Assembly (NCBI RefSeq): GCF_002849615.1
Contig: NZ_PDNV01000011.1
Span: forward strand, 62,001 to 126,000
Reading direction: 5' to 3'
From: Pollutimonas nitritireducens
GTDB taxonomy: Bacteria > Pseudomonadota > Gammaproteobacteria > Burkholderiales > Burkholderiaceae_B
Length of the DNA stretch: 64,000 nt
Part shown: positions 15,603 to 25,511 of the stretch, piece by piece
How positions within the stretch are numbered: the first letter of the stretch is position 1
Layout: every line of letters starts with the position of its first letter
The notes under the pieces: model-generated
What the model was told of the DNA's origin: nothing
What the model saw: the letters and a program-made list of their open reading frames with translations, nothing else
Database searches by the model: none
Translations under genes and position numbers: made by a program

Positions 15603-18494
15603 CTAGACTGGCGTCGCTGCCGCGTCCTCGATATAGCTTTCAATCGGCGGGCAAGAACATATGAGGTTGCGGTCGCCATAAGCATTGTCCACGCGCGCAA
15701 CCGGCGGCCAGTACTTGCCGTCACGCAAGCTGGACAGTGGATACGCCGCCTGTTCGCGCGTGTAGTCGTGATGCCATTCGGTGACCATCAGCATCTGCGC
15801 CGTGTGGGGCGCGTTCTTCAGCACATTGTCCTGGGCGTCGCTGAGGCCTTTTTCCACGGCATCGATTTCGCCGCGGATGGCAATCATGGCGTCGATGAAA
15901 CGATCGAGTTCAGCCAAGCCTTCGGATTCCGTAGGTTCGACCATCAGCGTACCCGCGACTGGAAAGCTCATGGTGGGGGCATGGAAGCCGTAGTCGACGA
16001 GGCGCTTGGCGATGTCTTCGGCAGAAATCCCGCAGCTGTCCTTGATGGGCCGGATGTCCAGAATGCATTCGTGCGCCACCCTGCCATTGCGTCCGGCGTA
16101 GAGTATGGGGTAGTGCTTCTGCAGCCTTGCCGCGATGTAGTTGGCGTTCAGGATGGCCACCTCGGTGGCTTCCAGCAAGCCTTCCGACCCCATCAGCGTG
16201 ATGTACAGATAAGGTATCGGCAAAATGCTGGCGGATCCAAAAGGCGCCGCCGAAACCGGACCAACCGCCGCACCGGACGGCAACTGCCCGGCCTCGTTGA
16301 CGATGCCGGGCAGGTAAGGCGCCAGGTGGGAGCGAACCGCCACCGGTCCTACGCCCGGTCCGCCGCCGCCATGGGGGATGCAGAACGTTTTGTGCAAATT
16401 CAGGTGCGAGACATCGGAGCCGAACTTGCCTGGCTGCGCCAGGCCGACCATGGCATTCATGTTCGCGCCGTCCAGGTAGACCTGACCGCCGGCCTCGTGC
16501 ACCAGCGCGCAGATCTCGGTAATGGCCAGCTCGAACACCCCATGCGTGGACGGATAGGTAATCATCAAAGCGGCCAGGCGGTCGCCGACCTTGGCGATCT
16601 TGGCCTTGAGGTCGGCCACATCGACGTTGCCGTTTTCATCGGAGGCAACCACTACGACGTCCATTCCGGCCATCTGAGCCGAGGCGGGATTGGTGCCATG
16701 GGCCGAGGCGGGTATCAGGCAGACGTTACGCTGATGCTGGCCGCTGGCCTGATGATACCCACGTATCGCCAGCAGGCCGGCAAATTCGCCCTGCGCCCCG
16801 GAATTGGGTTGCAGGCTGATGGAATCGTAGCCTGTGATTTCGCACAGCGCGGCTGAAAGACGATCGATGAGTTCCTTGTAGCCCTGGCTTTGCGAGGTGG
16901 GAGCAAATGGATGCATGGCGCCGAATTCGGGCCAGGTAATCGGAATCATCTCGGCCGTGGCATTCAACTTCATGGTGCATGAACCCAGGGGGATCATGGT
17001 CCGGTCCAGGGCGAGATCCTTGTCGGCCAGTCCACGCAAATAGCGCAGCATGTCGGTTTCGGAGCGCACGCGTGAGAACACAGGATGCGACAGGATGGGA
17101 GACGCACGCAACAGTGCCGCTGGAATGCCATGGTCGGCAGGCAGCTGGTGCTGCCCGGCGGCATCCCAGGACTTGCCCACGCCGGCGGCGAATACCTGGA
17201 GCAAGGCATGCACATCGGCCACGGTGACAGTTTCATCCAGCGACACGGCCAGGCTAGTGGCACTGACCTGGCGCAGGTTGATGCACGCGGCTTGTGCCGC
17301 CTGCACGATAGCCGATGTATGAGCGCCGGTATCAAGCAACAAGGTATCAAAATACGCGCTGCCCGAGGTGCCGATGCCCAGTTCGCCCAAGGACTTGCCA
17401 AGGAAAGCGGTAAGGTAGGCCACGCGTTCGGCGATGCGCTTCAGCCCGACCGGACCGTGCCAAACGGCATACATGCCGGCCATGACCGCCAACAAGACCT
17501 GCGCGGTGCAAATGTTGGAGGTGGCTTTTTCGCGGCGGATATGCTGCTCGCGCGTCTGCAGGGCCAGGCGCAGGGCCGGCCCTCCCTGGCTGTCTTTGGA
17601 CACGCCCACCAGGCGGCCTGGCATATTGCGTTTGAACGCGTCCTTGCAGGCCATGAAACCGGCGTGCGGGCCGCCAAATCCGAGTGGCACGCCGAAGCGT
17701 TGCGCGGATCCGATGGCGATGTCGGCGCCCCATTCCCCTGGAGGAACAAGCAGCGCCAGCGCCAGCAGATCGGTTGCCGCAGTCACGACCGCTCCGTGGG
17801 CGTGAGCGGTTTCGGTCAGCACCCGGTAGTCGGCAATGCCACCCAGGCTGTGCGGATATTGCAGCAAGACGCCGAAGCAGTCAGGCAGGCCCTGTGCTTC
17901 ATCGCCTACGACAACGTCGATATCGAGGCCGACGGCACGGGTACGCAGGACCTCCAGCGTTTGAGGATGACAGTGCACGGACGCGAAAAACACCTTGCTT
18001 TTGGAGCGCGAACCGCGCCGTGCCAGACCCATGGCCTCGGCGGCCGCAGTGCCTTCGTCGAGCAGCGATGCGTTGGCGATATCCAGGCCGGTCAGATCGA
18101 CGACCATGGTTTGATAATTCAGCAGCGCTTCAAGGCGGCCCTGGGAGATCTCGGGCTGGTAGGGCGTGTACGCCGTATACCAGGCCGGATTCTCGAGGAT
18201 GTTGCGCAGAATGACATTGGGCACATGGGTACCGTAGTAGCCCTGGCCGATGTAGTTGCGAAATACCTGATTCCGTCCGGAAATTTCCTTGAGCTCGGCC
18301 AATGCGTCGGCTTCGCTGCGCGATGCGGGCAACTTCAAGGCCCCACGCTTCAGGATGCTGGGAGGCACGACTTCCTGCACGAGCGAATGCAGGTCGGCAA
18401 CACCGATGACGGACAACATTTTTGCCTGATCGGCCGCAGCCGGCCCGATATGGCGGGGAATAAAATCGGTATGTGGGTCTAGTTCACGCAACAT
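15603..18494 (-). CDS. gcvP: Glycine dehydrogenase (decarboxylating), P-protein
   Basis: This PLP enzyme decarboxylates glycine and hands the aminomethyl group to the lipoyl arm of GcvH. The protein has 963 residues, the single-chain (P1+P2 fused) form. The N-terminus has [17 protein letters not shown], the P1 half has [20 protein letters not shown], and the P2 half has [19 protein letters not shown] and the PLP-lysine region [20 protein letters not shown]. It is the last gene of gcvT-gcvH-gcvP, with 45 bases after gcvH, and is followed by a terminator hairpin. Control is by the glycine riboswitch before gcvT. Active-site motifs look intact. Confidence 0.98.
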   Translation of the reverse strand: MLRELDPHTDFIPRHIGPAAADQAKMLSVIGVADLHSLVQEVVPPSILKRGALKLPASRSEADALAELKEISGRNQVFRNYIGQGYYGTHVPNVILRNILENPAWYTAYTPYQPEISQGRLEALLNYQTMVVDLTGLDIANASLLDEGTAAAEAMGLARRGSRSKSKVFFASVHCHPQTLEVLRTRAVGLDIDVVVGDEAQGLPDCFGVLLQYPHSLGGIADYRVLTETAHAHGAVVTAATDLLALALLVPPGEWGADIAIGSAQRFGVPLGFGGPHAGFMACKDAFKRNMPGRLVGVSKDSQGGPALRLALQTREQHIRREKATSNICTAQVLLAVMAGMYAVWHGPVGLKRIAERVAYLTAFLGKSLGELGIGTSGSAYFDTLLLDTGAHTSAIVQAAQAACINLRQVSATSLAVSLDETVTVADVHALLQVFAAGVGKSWDAAGQHQLPADHGIPAALLRASPILSHPVFSRVRSETDMLRYLRGLADKDLALDRTMIPLGSCTMKLNATAEMIPITWPEFGAMHPFAPTSQSQGYKELIDRLSAALCEITGYDSISLQPNSGAQGEFAGLLAIRGYHQASGQHQRNVCLIPASAHGTNPASAQMAGMDVVVVASDENGNVDVADLKAKIAKVGDRLAALMITYPSTHGVFELAITEICALVHEAGGQVYLDGANMNAMVGLAQPGKFGSDVSHLNLHKTFCIPHGGGGPGVGPVAVRSHLAPYLPGIVNEAGQLPSGAAVGPVSAAPFGSASILPIPYLYITLMGSEGLLEATEVAILNANYIAARLQKHYPILYAGRNGRVAHECILDIRPIKDSCGISAEDIAKRLVDYGFHAPTMSFPVAGTLMVEPTESEGLAELDRFIDAMIAIRGEIDAVEKGLSDAQDNVLKNAPHTAQMLMVTEWHHDYTREQAAYPLSSLRDGKYWPPVARVDNAYGDRNLICSCPPIESYIEDAAATPV

Positions 18495-18539
18495 AAATCA
18501 ACCTAACAGTACGGGTGCGCCGCAAATGCGTTAATGGAA

Positions 18540-18920
18540 TCAGCCGTTGTCGGCAATGGCCTGGTAGCCATCGGCGTCGAGCAGGCCATCGAAGTCGGCC
18601 ATGTCGTTGGGTCTGATCTTGAAAATCCAGGTGTCGAAGGCGGCTTCATTGATGCGATCGGGCGCATCGGCAAGGGCTTCGTTGAAGGCGACGATTTCGC
18701 CGTTGACCGGCGCGTAGATGTCGGAGGCCGCCTTGACCGATTCGACGACTCCGGCGGTTTCGCCCTGGGCCAGCGTAGTGCCAGGATTCACATCGCCGAC
18801 AAATACCAGGTCGCCCAGTTGTTCCTGCGCGTTGTCGGTAATGCCAACAGCCAGCACGTCACCGTCGACTTTTACCCACTCGTGCGAGGACGTGTATTTA
18901 CGATCGCTGGGAAGATTCAT
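18540..18920 (-). CDS. gcvH: Glycine cleavage system H protein
   Basis: This lipoyl carrier protein has 126 residues, normal length. The lipoylated lysine lies in GVVESVKAASDIYAPVNGEI (the ESVKA motif). The N-terminal YTSSHEWVKVDGDVLAVGIT and the C-terminal WIFKIRP region fit GcvH. It carries the aminomethyl intermediate from GcvP to GcvT and is reoxidised by a lipoamide dehydrogenase encoded elsewhere. It lies 45 bases after gcvT and 45 bases before gcvP. Confidence 0.98.
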   Translation of the reverse strand: MNLPSDRKYTSSHEWVKVDGDVLAVGITDNAQEQLGDLVFVGDVNPGTTLAQGETAGVVESVKAASDIYAPVNGEIVAFNEALADAPDRINEAAFDTWIFKIRPNDMADFDGLLDADGYQAIADNG

Positions 18921-18965
18921 GATTAACCCCGTATAAAAGAAAAATGTTCGTAATTGGAAGCCGTA

Positions 18966-20060
18966 TTAGGCAACAATTTTGCCATTGCGCACAAATGGCA
19001 TTTTCACAATTTCGGCCGGCAGCCATTTGCCGCGGATTTCCACCTGGACCGGATCGCCGGGCTTGACGCCCAGGGGAACACGGGCCATTCCTATAGACAC
19101 GCCTATTGTCGGCGACATGGAACCACTGGTGATTTCACCATCGCCCTGCTGTGTGCGCACCTTCATGTGGCTGCGCATTACCCCGCGTTCGAGCAGCTTC
19201 AGGCCGACCAGCGTGCAATCGGCAGTGGAGCACTCTAGCGCCTCGCGGCCAATGAACCGGCGTTCTGCGTCTTTGAGCGCCACCGTCCAGGCTAGCGCGG
19301 ACACCATCGGCGTTACCTGATCGTTCATGTCCTGGCCATACAGATTCATGCCGGCTTCCAGGCGCAAAGTGTCGCGCGCTCCCAGTCCGCAAGGGCGCAC
19401 CCCGTTCTTTTGCAGGTCGCGCCAGAAGGCTTCGACTTGGTTGGCGGGCAGCACTACTTCAAAGCCGTCTTCGCCGGTATAACCGGTGCGGGCGACCAGT
19501 ATGTCATCGCTGACAAAAGCCCCCGTAAACGCGGCCAGCGCGTAAGTGTCCGCTTCCCAGGCCGGACGAGTGGCCCATACTTTATTGCGGGCATTGGGCC
19601 CCTGGATGGCCACCATGGCAAGATCGCGGCGCGGCGTCACAGTGACGTCGAATTTTCCGGCATGCACCTGCTGTTGTATCCAGTCGACATCGTTATCGGC
19701 CGTACCGGCGTTGACGACCACGCGCCATTGATCGGAACTGAAGAAATAAACGATCAGGTCGTCGATGACGCCGCCTTGGTGGTTGAGCATGCAGGAATAG
19801 AGCGCCTTGCCGGGTATGGTCAGCTTGCTGACGTCGTTAGCAAGCAGGTGCTTCAGGAAGGCTTCGGCATCGGCGCCTGCGATATCGACATTCAACATGT
19901 GGGAAACGTCGAACATGCCCGCATCCTGGCGCACGGCGTGGTGCTCTTCCAATTGCGAACCATAGGCGACGGGCATGTCCCATCCGCCAAAGTCGACCAT
20001 TTTGGCACCGGACTGGATATGAACGGCGTGCAGGGGGGTATGCTTGAGGACGGGCGGCAT
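18966..20060 (-). CDS. gcvT: Glycine cleavage system aminomethyltransferase, T protein
   Basis: This enzyme transfers the methylene group from aminomethyl-lipoyl-GcvH to tetrahydrofolate and releases ammonia. From the ATG at 20060 ([15 protein letters not shown]) the protein has 364 residues; TGGAG stands seven bases upstream, and the longer frame to 20102 runs into the riboswitch leader. Family marks are [34 protein letters not shown] (conserved Asp), [16 protein letters not shown], and the folate-site [17 protein letters not shown]. It is the first gene of the riboswitch-controlled operon. Confidence 0.97.
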   Translation of the reverse strand: MPPVLKHTPLHAVHIQSGAKMVDFGGWDMPVAYGSQLEEHHAVRQDAGMFDVSHMLNVDIAGADAEAFLKHLLANDVSKLTIPGKALYSCMLNHQGGVIDDLIVYFFSSDQWRVVVNAGTADNDVDWIQQQVHAGKFDVTVTPRRDLAMVAIQGPNARNKVWATRPAWEADTYALAAFTGAFVSDDILVARTGYTGEDGFEVVLPANQVEAFWRDLQKNGVRPCGLGARDTLRLEAGMNLYGQDMNDQVTPMVSALAWTVALKDAERRFIGREALECSTADCTLVGLKLLERGVMRSHMKVRTQQGDGEITSGSMSPTIGVSIGMARVPLGVKPGDPVQVEIRGKWLPAEIVKMPFVRNGKIVA

Positions 20061-20117
20061 GGGGACTCCAGGCGGAACAGAAAAGGGAAGGACGCCGGCC
20101 ACCGATTTGTGGCCACC

Positions 20118-20338
20118 ACCGCCCTTCTGTCCTTTTGCCTGAGAGTTGGCCCTTGTACAGGGATTTCACCTTCGGCGCCCGCAATGTTGCCGTGTCGGCA
20201 GCGCGAGTCTCTCCAGAGTGCTGCCTTGTATGTTTCAAGAACCAGACAATACAAGAGTGGTACAGGGTACCTGAGCGATTCTGGGCGAATTGCGCCTTCG
20301 GTGGCCGGCAAACCCCGGCACTCTCCCACTCTGTGTAA
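20118..20338 (-). promoter_or_regulatory. Tandem glycine riboswitch (gcvT element)
   Basis: On the minus strand two aptamers follow each other before gcvT. The first has GTGGGAGAGTGCCGG, CACCGAAGGCGCAA and CGCTCAGGTACC. The second has CTCTGGAGAGACTC, GGCGCCGAAGGTGAA and CTCTCAGGCAAAAGGAC. These are the conserved cores of the glycine riboswitch, and the 10-20 nt linker fits the cooperative double-aptamer form. A GGCCAC/GTGGCC stem downstream could be the expression platform. Glycine is expected to switch on gcvTHP. Confidence 0.92.
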
Positions 20339-20437
20339 TGACAGCAGTCGCAAAGCATAACGCGAAAGCGCCAGAACGACAAACGGATTATCGTTGCCTG
20401 TGTACACTGTTTCGCTATCGCTATCTTCCACCTGCAC

Positions 20438-21283
20438 ATGACTATCACCATCAACGAAAGCCTACGCGCCTATATCGACCCGCTCACTCCCGACGAATAT
20501 GCCGCGCTGGAACGAAGCCTGCTCGCCGAAGGGTGCCGCGATGCGCTGGTGGTATGGGGCGATGTCCTGGTGGACGGACACAATCGCTATGGCATCTGCC
20601 AGAAGCATGGCATAGCATTCAACACCATCCAGAACACCACATTCCGGTCCATGGACGACGTTCACCTGTGGATGATAGACAATCATCTTGGACGGCGCAG
20701 CGTATCGGATTTTCAGCGAGGCGTGCTGGCGCTGCGCAAGAAAGAAATCGTATCGGCGCGGCTGGCCCAGCAGCAGGCAGAGAAAACCGCTGCGGAACTC
20801 GCGGGCGCGTCTGATACCGGAACGGAGACCGGGCGCCAGTCCGAAACCGAACCGCCCTGGACCCGCGAAGCCGTCGCACGCGCCGCGCGTGTAAGCAGCG
20901 CCACACTGGGGCAGATTGAAAAGATCCAGAAAACGGCGGCGCCCGAGCTGGTCAGCGCCGTAAAGTCAGGCGTCGTATCAATCAACGCTGCAGCCGCCGT
21001 GGCCTCCCTACCCAGCGAGAAACAGGTGGCAGCCGTTGCCGGAGGGAAAAAAGAGTTACGCGAGGCGGCACGCCAGGTCCGCGAGTCGCGCATGGCGTCC
21101 AAGCCCAGGCCGCTAGTGGAAGCAGCGCCCATCGACGCGACGCCCGAGGAGATGGAAATCTACCGTCTCAACCAGTTACTTGCCGCAGTGACAGAAGAGC
21201 GCGATCAGTTGAAAAAGAAAGTCCAGCACCTCACCATCGCGCTTGCCGAAGTGCGCGCTGGGCGATCAGGGTCAGCGGAATGA
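20438..21283 (+). CDS. ParB/Srx-domain protein with C-terminal coiled coil
   Basis: The protein has 281 residues. Residues ~10-80 form a ParB N-terminal-like domain (IDPLTPDEYAALERSLLAEG, ALVVWGDVLVDGHNRYGICQ), in which the usual CTPase arginine-rich box reads DGHNRYGI, a divergent form. The middle (WTREAVARAARVSSATLGQI) resembles a helix-turn-helix. The C-terminus (EEMEIYRLNQLLAAVTEERD onward) is a coiled coil. No parA gene is adjacent, so it is probably not a classical partition pair but a DNA-binding relative of plasmid partition/replication proteins. It is divergent from gcvT and ends at a strong hairpin. Function unknown. Confidence 0.7.
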   Translation: MTITINESLRAYIDPLTPDEYAALERSLLAEGCRDALVVWGDVLVDGHNRYGICQKHGIAFNTIQNTTFRSMDDVHLWMIDNHLGRRSVSDFQRGVLALRKKEIVSARLAQQQAEKTAAELAGASDTGTETGRQSETEPPWTREAVARAARVSSATLGQIEKIQKTAAPELVSAVKSGVVSINAAAAVASLPSEKQVAAVAGGKKELREAARQVRESRMASKPRPLVEAAPIDATPEEMEIYRLNQLLAAVTEERDQLKKKVQHLTIALAEVRAGRSGSAE

Positions 21284-21292
21284 AGTGTCTGT

Positions 21293-21331
21293 GGCTTCCC
21301 GGCCCCTGGCGACGCCAGGGGCCGGGAAGCC
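21293..21331. terminator. Bidirectional terminator-like hairpin, 18-bp perfect stem
   Basis: Arms GGCTTCCCGGCCCCTGGC (21293-21310) and GCCAGGGGCCGGGAAGCC (21314-21331) pair perfectly around the 3-base loop GAC. It separates the convergent ends of the ParB-like gene (21283) and the flavoprotein gene (21341). No long T run follows on either side, so it may act with Rho or as an mRNA end stabiliser. Confidence 0.7.
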
Positions 21332-21340
21332 GAAAATGCG

Positions 21341-22585
21341 CTAGCTGCCCGAAACGGTCCTTCCGCAGGCAACACCCGATGCCCATGCCCACTGAAAGTT
21401 GTAGCCGCCCAGCCAGCCCGTCACGTCCACCGCCTCGCCCACGAAATACAGGCCGGGCACGGCGGTGACCTCCATGGTCTTCTGATTCAGCGCGCGTGTG
21501 TCCACGCCGCCACGCATCACCTCGGCCTTTTTATAGCCGGCAGTGCCATCGGGCACCAGCGTCCAGGAATGGATGTGCTGCGCGAGATGCCGCAGCGTCT
21601 TGTCGGGCGTATCCGCCAGGCGCATCGCCCCCGGATCGACTCCCATGCCGTCGAAAGTGGCCAGCCACTGCTCCGCGAGACGTTTGGGCCACAAGCTGGC
21701 CAGAACGGTGCTCAGTTGCTGGCGACTGCCGGACTTGGCGTCCAGCAGATCACGCTCCAGGTCCTGATGCGGGGCGAGATCCACGTGTATGGGTTCGCCG
21801 GGATTCCAGAAACTGGATATCTGCAAGATGGCCGGGCCCGACAAGCCCCGGTGCGTGAACAACAGGTCTTCCAGGAATTCAGTTTGCCGAACTTTGGCGC
21901 CAGGGCGTTCCTTGCGTGTACCGACGTCGTTCTTCACGATGACTTCGAGCGCAAGGCCGCTAAGCGCGGCAAAGGGCTGCCACTGCTGGGCGTCGAAGGT
22001 CAAGGGCACCAGCGCCGGACGGGGTTCGACCACCTTCAGCCCGAATTGGCGCGCTATGGACAGGGCGAAATCGGTCGCTCCCAATTGCGGGATGGCCATG
22101 CCGCCGGTTGCCATAACCAGCTGGCGCGCCGAGATCGTGCCCAGACTGGTGTGCAACAGGTATGCGCCCCGATCCTGCGCGATCTCGCTGACCGCGCATG
22201 GCATGCGCCACGCCACGCGGCCTTCATCGCACTCGCGCTTGAGCATGGCGATGATGTCCTCGCTGGACTCGTCGCAAAACAATTGCCCCCGATGTTTCTC
22301 GTGCCAGCGTATGCCGTGCTTCTCGACCAGGCCGATGAAATCTCGCGGCGTGTAGGCCGCCAGTGCCGAGCGGCAGAAATGCGGGTTCTGCGACAGGAAA
22401 TTGGCAGGCCTGGTGCCGACATTGGTGAAGTTGCATCGCCCGCCGCCAGAAATGCGTATCTTCTCGGCGAGCTTGGCCGAATGATCGATCAGTACCACGC
22501 GCAGGCCGCGCTGGCCGGCCACGGCGGCGGCCATCATGCCCGCCGCCCCCGCGCCGACTACAGCCACATCGAAACTACTGGTCAC
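21341..22585 (-). CDS. BaiN/HI0933-type FAD-dependent oxidoreductase
   Basis: The protein has 414 residues from a GTG start. The N-terminal dinucleotide fold is VAVVGAGAAGMMAAAVAGQRG. Then come the family motif KIRISGGGRCNFTNVG, the second nucleotide motif LVMATGGMAIPQLGATD, FTHRGLSGPAILQIS, and the C-terminal LYFVGEAVDVTGWLGGYNFQ plus WAWASGVACGR. This matches the HI0933 family of flavoproteins, annotated variously as aminoacetone oxidase or BaiN; the true cellular reaction is not established. It lies five bases after the decarboxylase gene on the same strand. Confidence 0.9.
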   Translation of the reverse strand: MTSSFDVAVVGAGAAGMMAAAVAGQRGLRVVLIDHSAKLAEKIRISGGGRCNFTNVGTRPANFLSQNPHFCRSALAAYTPRDFIGLVEKHGIRWHEKHRGQLFCDESSEDIIAMLKRECDEGRVAWRMPCAVSEIAQDRGAYLLHTSLGTISARQLVMATGGMAIPQLGATDFALSIARQFGLKVVEPRPALVPLTFDAQQWQPFAALSGLALEVIVKNDVGTRKERPGAKVRQTEFLEDLLFTHRGLSGPAILQISSFWNPGEPIHVDLAPHQDLERDLLDAKSGSRQQLSTVLASLWPKRLAEQWLATFDGMGVDPGAMRLADTPDKTLRHLAQHIHSWTLVPDGTAGYKKAEVMRGGVDTRALNQKTMEVTAVPGLYFVGEAVDVTGWLGGYNFQWAWASGVACGRTVSGS

Positions 22586-22590
22586 GCGCG

Positions 22591-24855
22591 CTATTCTTCT
22601 TCTTTGATGCAGTCGACGTAATACCTTTCCTTGCCGTCGGCGTCGATATCGTGCGCCAGACCATGGACATAGGTTTCAAAGCCTGGGAACCTGGCATTGA
22701 ATTCGCGGGCAAACTGCAGATAGTTGACGATGCGTTTATTGAACCGCTCGCCCGGAATCAGCAAGGGAATACCGGGCGGATAAGGCGTAAGCAGTACGCC
22801 GGTCACGCGGCCTTCGAGATCGTCGATGGACACCCGCTCGGCCTCGCGGTGAGCCATCTTGGCATACGCATCCGACGGCTTCATGGCCGGTACCATATCG
22901 CTGAGGTACACCTCTGTCGTCAATCGGGCGAGGTCGTACTTGCGGTAGGTTTCGTGGATCTGCTGGCACAGGTCGCCCATGCCCATTTTCTCGTACATGC
23001 GGTGCTGCTTGCAAAAATCGGGCAATATGCGCCACAGCGGCCGGTTCAGATCGTAATCGTCCTTGAACTGTTGAAGCGCCGTCACCAGCGTGTTCCAGCG
23101 ACCCTTGGTGATGCCGATGGTGAACAGGATGAAGAAGGAATACAGGCCCGTCTTTTCGATGACCACGCCATGTTCAGCCAGATACTTGGACACGAGCGCC
23201 GCCGGCACGCCGGTCTCGGCGAAGGTGCCAGAGATATCGAGTCCGGGCGTCACCACCGTGGCCTTGATCGGGTCCAGCATATTGAAGTCTTCGGCAAGGT
23301 CGCCGAAACCGTGCCATTCATCGTTCGACACAAGAAGCCAGTCATCGCGATTGCCTATGCCATCGGCCACCAGGCGATTCGGGCCCCAGACCTTGAACCA
23401 CCAGTCATTCTTGCCGAATTCGGATTCCACCTTGCGCATGGCGCGGCGAAAATCCAGGGCTTCCGATATGCTCTCTTCGACCAGCGCCGTACCGCCGGGC
23501 GGCTCCATCATGGCGGCGGCCACGTCACAGGACGCAATAATGGAATATTGGGGCGATGTCGACGTGTGCATGAGGTAAGCCTCGTTGAACACGTTACGAT
23601 CCAGCTTGCGATTGACGGAGTCCTGCACCAGGATTTGCGAGGCCTGGGACAGCCCGGCCAGCAACTTGTGGGTCGAGTGCGTGGCAAACACCATGGCGTC
23701 TTCGCTAAGGGGGCGATTCTCGCCGATGGCGTGCATGTCTTTATAGAATTCGTGGAACGAGGCATGCGGCAGCCAGGCTTCATCGAAGTGCAGCGTATCG
23801 ATTTCGGAACCCAGCTTTTCCTTGATCATCTCAACGTTGTAGATGACGCCGTCATACGTGCTTTGCGTCAGCGTCAGAATGCGCGGCTTCTTGTTTTTGG
23901 CATTGCGCGCGAACGGATTGGCTTCGATCTTCTTGCGGATATTTTCCGGTTCGAATTCGGCCAGCGGTATCGGTCCGATAATGCCCAGGTGGTTGCGCGT
24001 GGGACGCAGGAACACGGGAATGGCGCCCGTCATGGTAATGGCGTGCAAGATGGACTTATGGCAATTGCGATCCACCACCACCACGTCGTCGGATGCCACG
24101 TTGGCGTGCCAAACGATTTTGTTGGACGTGGACGTGCCGTTGGTGACGAAAAAGCAGTGGTCGGCGTGGAAGATGCGCGCCGCGTTCAACTCCGATTCCG
24201 CAATCGGCCCGGTGTGGTCCAGCAACTGCCCGAGTTCGTCCACCGCATTACAGACGTCTGCACGCAACATGTTTTCACCAAAAAATTGGTGAAACATCTG
24301 TCCGACCGGACTCTTCAGGAAGGCAACGCCGCCCGAGTGCCCAGGACAATGCCAGGAATATGAACCGTCGGATGCATACTTGACCAGTTCGCGAAAAAAC
24401 GGCGGCGCCAGTCCATCCAGGTAGGAGCGTGCCTCGCGTATGATGTGGCGCGCCACGAATTCGGGGGTGTCCTCGAACATGTGGATGAAGCCGTGCAGTT
24501 CGCGCAAGATATCGTTGGGGATATGCTGGGAGGTCCGCGTTTCACCATACAGGTAGATGGGGATGTCTTCGTTGCGAAAGCGTAATTCGCCGATGAAGGA
24601 ACGCAGGTTCTTGATGGCATTGGCCACGTCCTCAGGCGAATCGACGTCGAATTCCTCATCGTCGATCGACAAGATAAACGCACTGGCGCGGCTTTGCTGT
24701 TGCGCAAAAGAACTGAGGTCGCCGTAGCTGGTCACGCCCAGCACCTCGACGCCCTCAGTCTCAATGGCGGCCGCGAGCGCACGGATGCCAAAGCCGGAAG
24801 CGTTCTCGGAGCGGTAGTCTTCATCGATGATGACGATGGGGAATCGGAATTTCAT
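22591..24855 (-). CDS. Orn/Lys/Arg decarboxylase, biosynthetic-length wing-domain form
   Basis: This fold-type-I PLP decarboxylase has 754 residues. An N-terminal receiver-like wing domain (MKFRFPIVIIDEDYRSENAS, SAFILSIDDEEFD) is followed by the major domain with HCFFVTNGTSTSNKIVWHAN, the aspartate in LHFDEAWLPHASFHEFY, and the PLP lysine in ATHSTHKLLAGLSQASQI. The C-terminal domain has GVLLTPYPPGIPLLIPGE. Length is close to E. coli AdiA (755). Which of arginine, lysine or ornithine is used cannot be read with certainty. AGGAG lies seven bases before the ATG. Neighbours are dcd upstream and the flavoprotein downstream; no antiporter gene is nearby, so an acid-stress role is not supported by context. 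Confidence 0.9.
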   Translation of the reverse strand: MKFRFPIVIIDEDYRSENASGFGIRALAAAIETEGVEVLGVTSYGDLSSFAQQQSRASAFILSIDDEEFDVDSPEDVANAIKNLRSFIGELRFRNEDIPIYLYGETRTSQHIPNDILRELHGFIHMFEDTPEFVARHIIREARSYLDGLAPPFFRELVKYASDGSYSWHCPGHSGGVAFLKSPVGQMFHQFFGENMLRADVCNAVDELGQLLDHTGPIAESELNAARIFHADHCFFVTNGTSTSNKIVWHANVASDDVVVVDRNCHKSILHAITMTGAIPVFLRPTRNHLGIIGPIPLAEFEPENIRKKIEANPFARNAKNKKPRILTLTQSTYDGVIYNVEMIKEKLGSEIDTLHFDEAWLPHASFHEFYKDMHAIGENRPLSEDAMVFATHSTHKLLAGLSQASQILVQDSVNRKLDRNVFNEAYLMHTSTSPQYSIIASCDVAAAMMEPPGGTALVEESISEALDFRRAMRKVESEFGKNDWWFKVWGPNRLVADGIGNRDDWLLVSNDEWHGFGDLAEDFNMLDPIKATVVTPGLDISGTFAETGVPAALVSKYLAEHGVVIEKTGLYSFFILFTIGITKGRWNTLVTALQQFKDDYDLNRPLWRILPDFCKQHRMYEKMGMGDLCQQIHETYRKYDLARLTTEVYLSDMVPAMKPSDAYAKMAHREAERVSIDDLEGRVTGVLLTPYPPGIPLLIPGERFNKRIVNYLQFAREFNARFPGFETYVHGLAHDIDADGKERYYVDCIKEEE

Positions 24856-24868
24856 GCAATAGCTCCTG

Positions 24869-25432
24869 CTAGGTGCGAGGCAGGGTCACGCCGAGCTGAC
24901 CCTGATATTTGCCGCCGCGGTCACGGTACGAGGTTTCACACACTTCATCGCCTTCGAAAAACAGCATTTGTGCGCAGCCTTCCCCCGCGTAAATCTTGGC
25001 GGGCAGTGGCGTAGTGTTGGAAAATTCCAGCGTGACGTGCCCTTCCCACTCGGGTTCCAGAGGCGTCACATTGACGATGATGCCGCAACGGGCATATGTG
25101 CTTTTCCCGAGACAGATAGTAAGAATACTCCGGGGAATGCGGAAGTACTCGACAGTACGGGCCAGGGCGAAGGAATTTGGTGGAATGATGCACACGTCGC
25201 CCTGGAAGTCGACAAAGGACTTTTCGTCGAAAGCCTTGGGGTCGACGATGGTCGAGTTGATATTCGTGAATATCTTGAATTCGTTGGCGCAACGGACGTC
25301 GTAACCATAGCTGCTGGTGCCATAGCTGACAATCTTGTTGCCATTGACCGATCGCACCTGGCCCGGCTCGAAAGGTTCAATCATGCCGTCGGCGGCAACG
25401 CGCCGGATCCAGCCATCATGTTTAATGCTCAT
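24869..25432 (-). CDS. dcd: dCTP deaminase
   Basis: The enzyme converts dCTP to dUTP and so feeds dUMP to ThyA. The protein has 187 residues, normal for the gammaproteobacterial/betaproteobacterial form. Marks are [32 protein letters not shown], the active-site [20 protein letters not shown] with the catalytic Glu in [20 protein letters not shown], and the C-terminal [18 protein letters not shown]. It lies 13 bases upstream of the decarboxylase gene on the same strand and 79 bases after tamB. Confidence 0.97.
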   Translation of the reverse strand: MSIKHDGWIRRVAADGMIEPFEPGQVRSVNGNKIVSYGTSSYGYDVRCANEFKIFTNINSTIVDPKAFDEKSFVDFQGDVCIIPPNSFALARTVEYFRIPRSILTICLGKSTYARCGIIVNVTPLEPEWEGHVTLEFSNTTPLPAKIYAGEGCAQMLFFEGDEVCETSYRDRGGKYQGQLGVTLPRT

Positions 25433-25511
25433 AGCCCTGACCTTATTGAAGTGGCGCGTATTTTATCGCTCTTACGCAGCCAGCATGTCCCCAGTGGAAA
25501 AAAAACAAAAA

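Noticed and set aside
17085-18482. A 465-codon plus-strand frame
   Set aside because: It is antisense to gcvP, which has unmistakable family motifs; the frame is a codon-bias shadow.
22651-24363. A 570-codon open frame on the plus strand
   Set aside because: It lies wholly antisense to the decarboxylase gene, has no family sequence and no ribosome site, and follows from high GC codon use.
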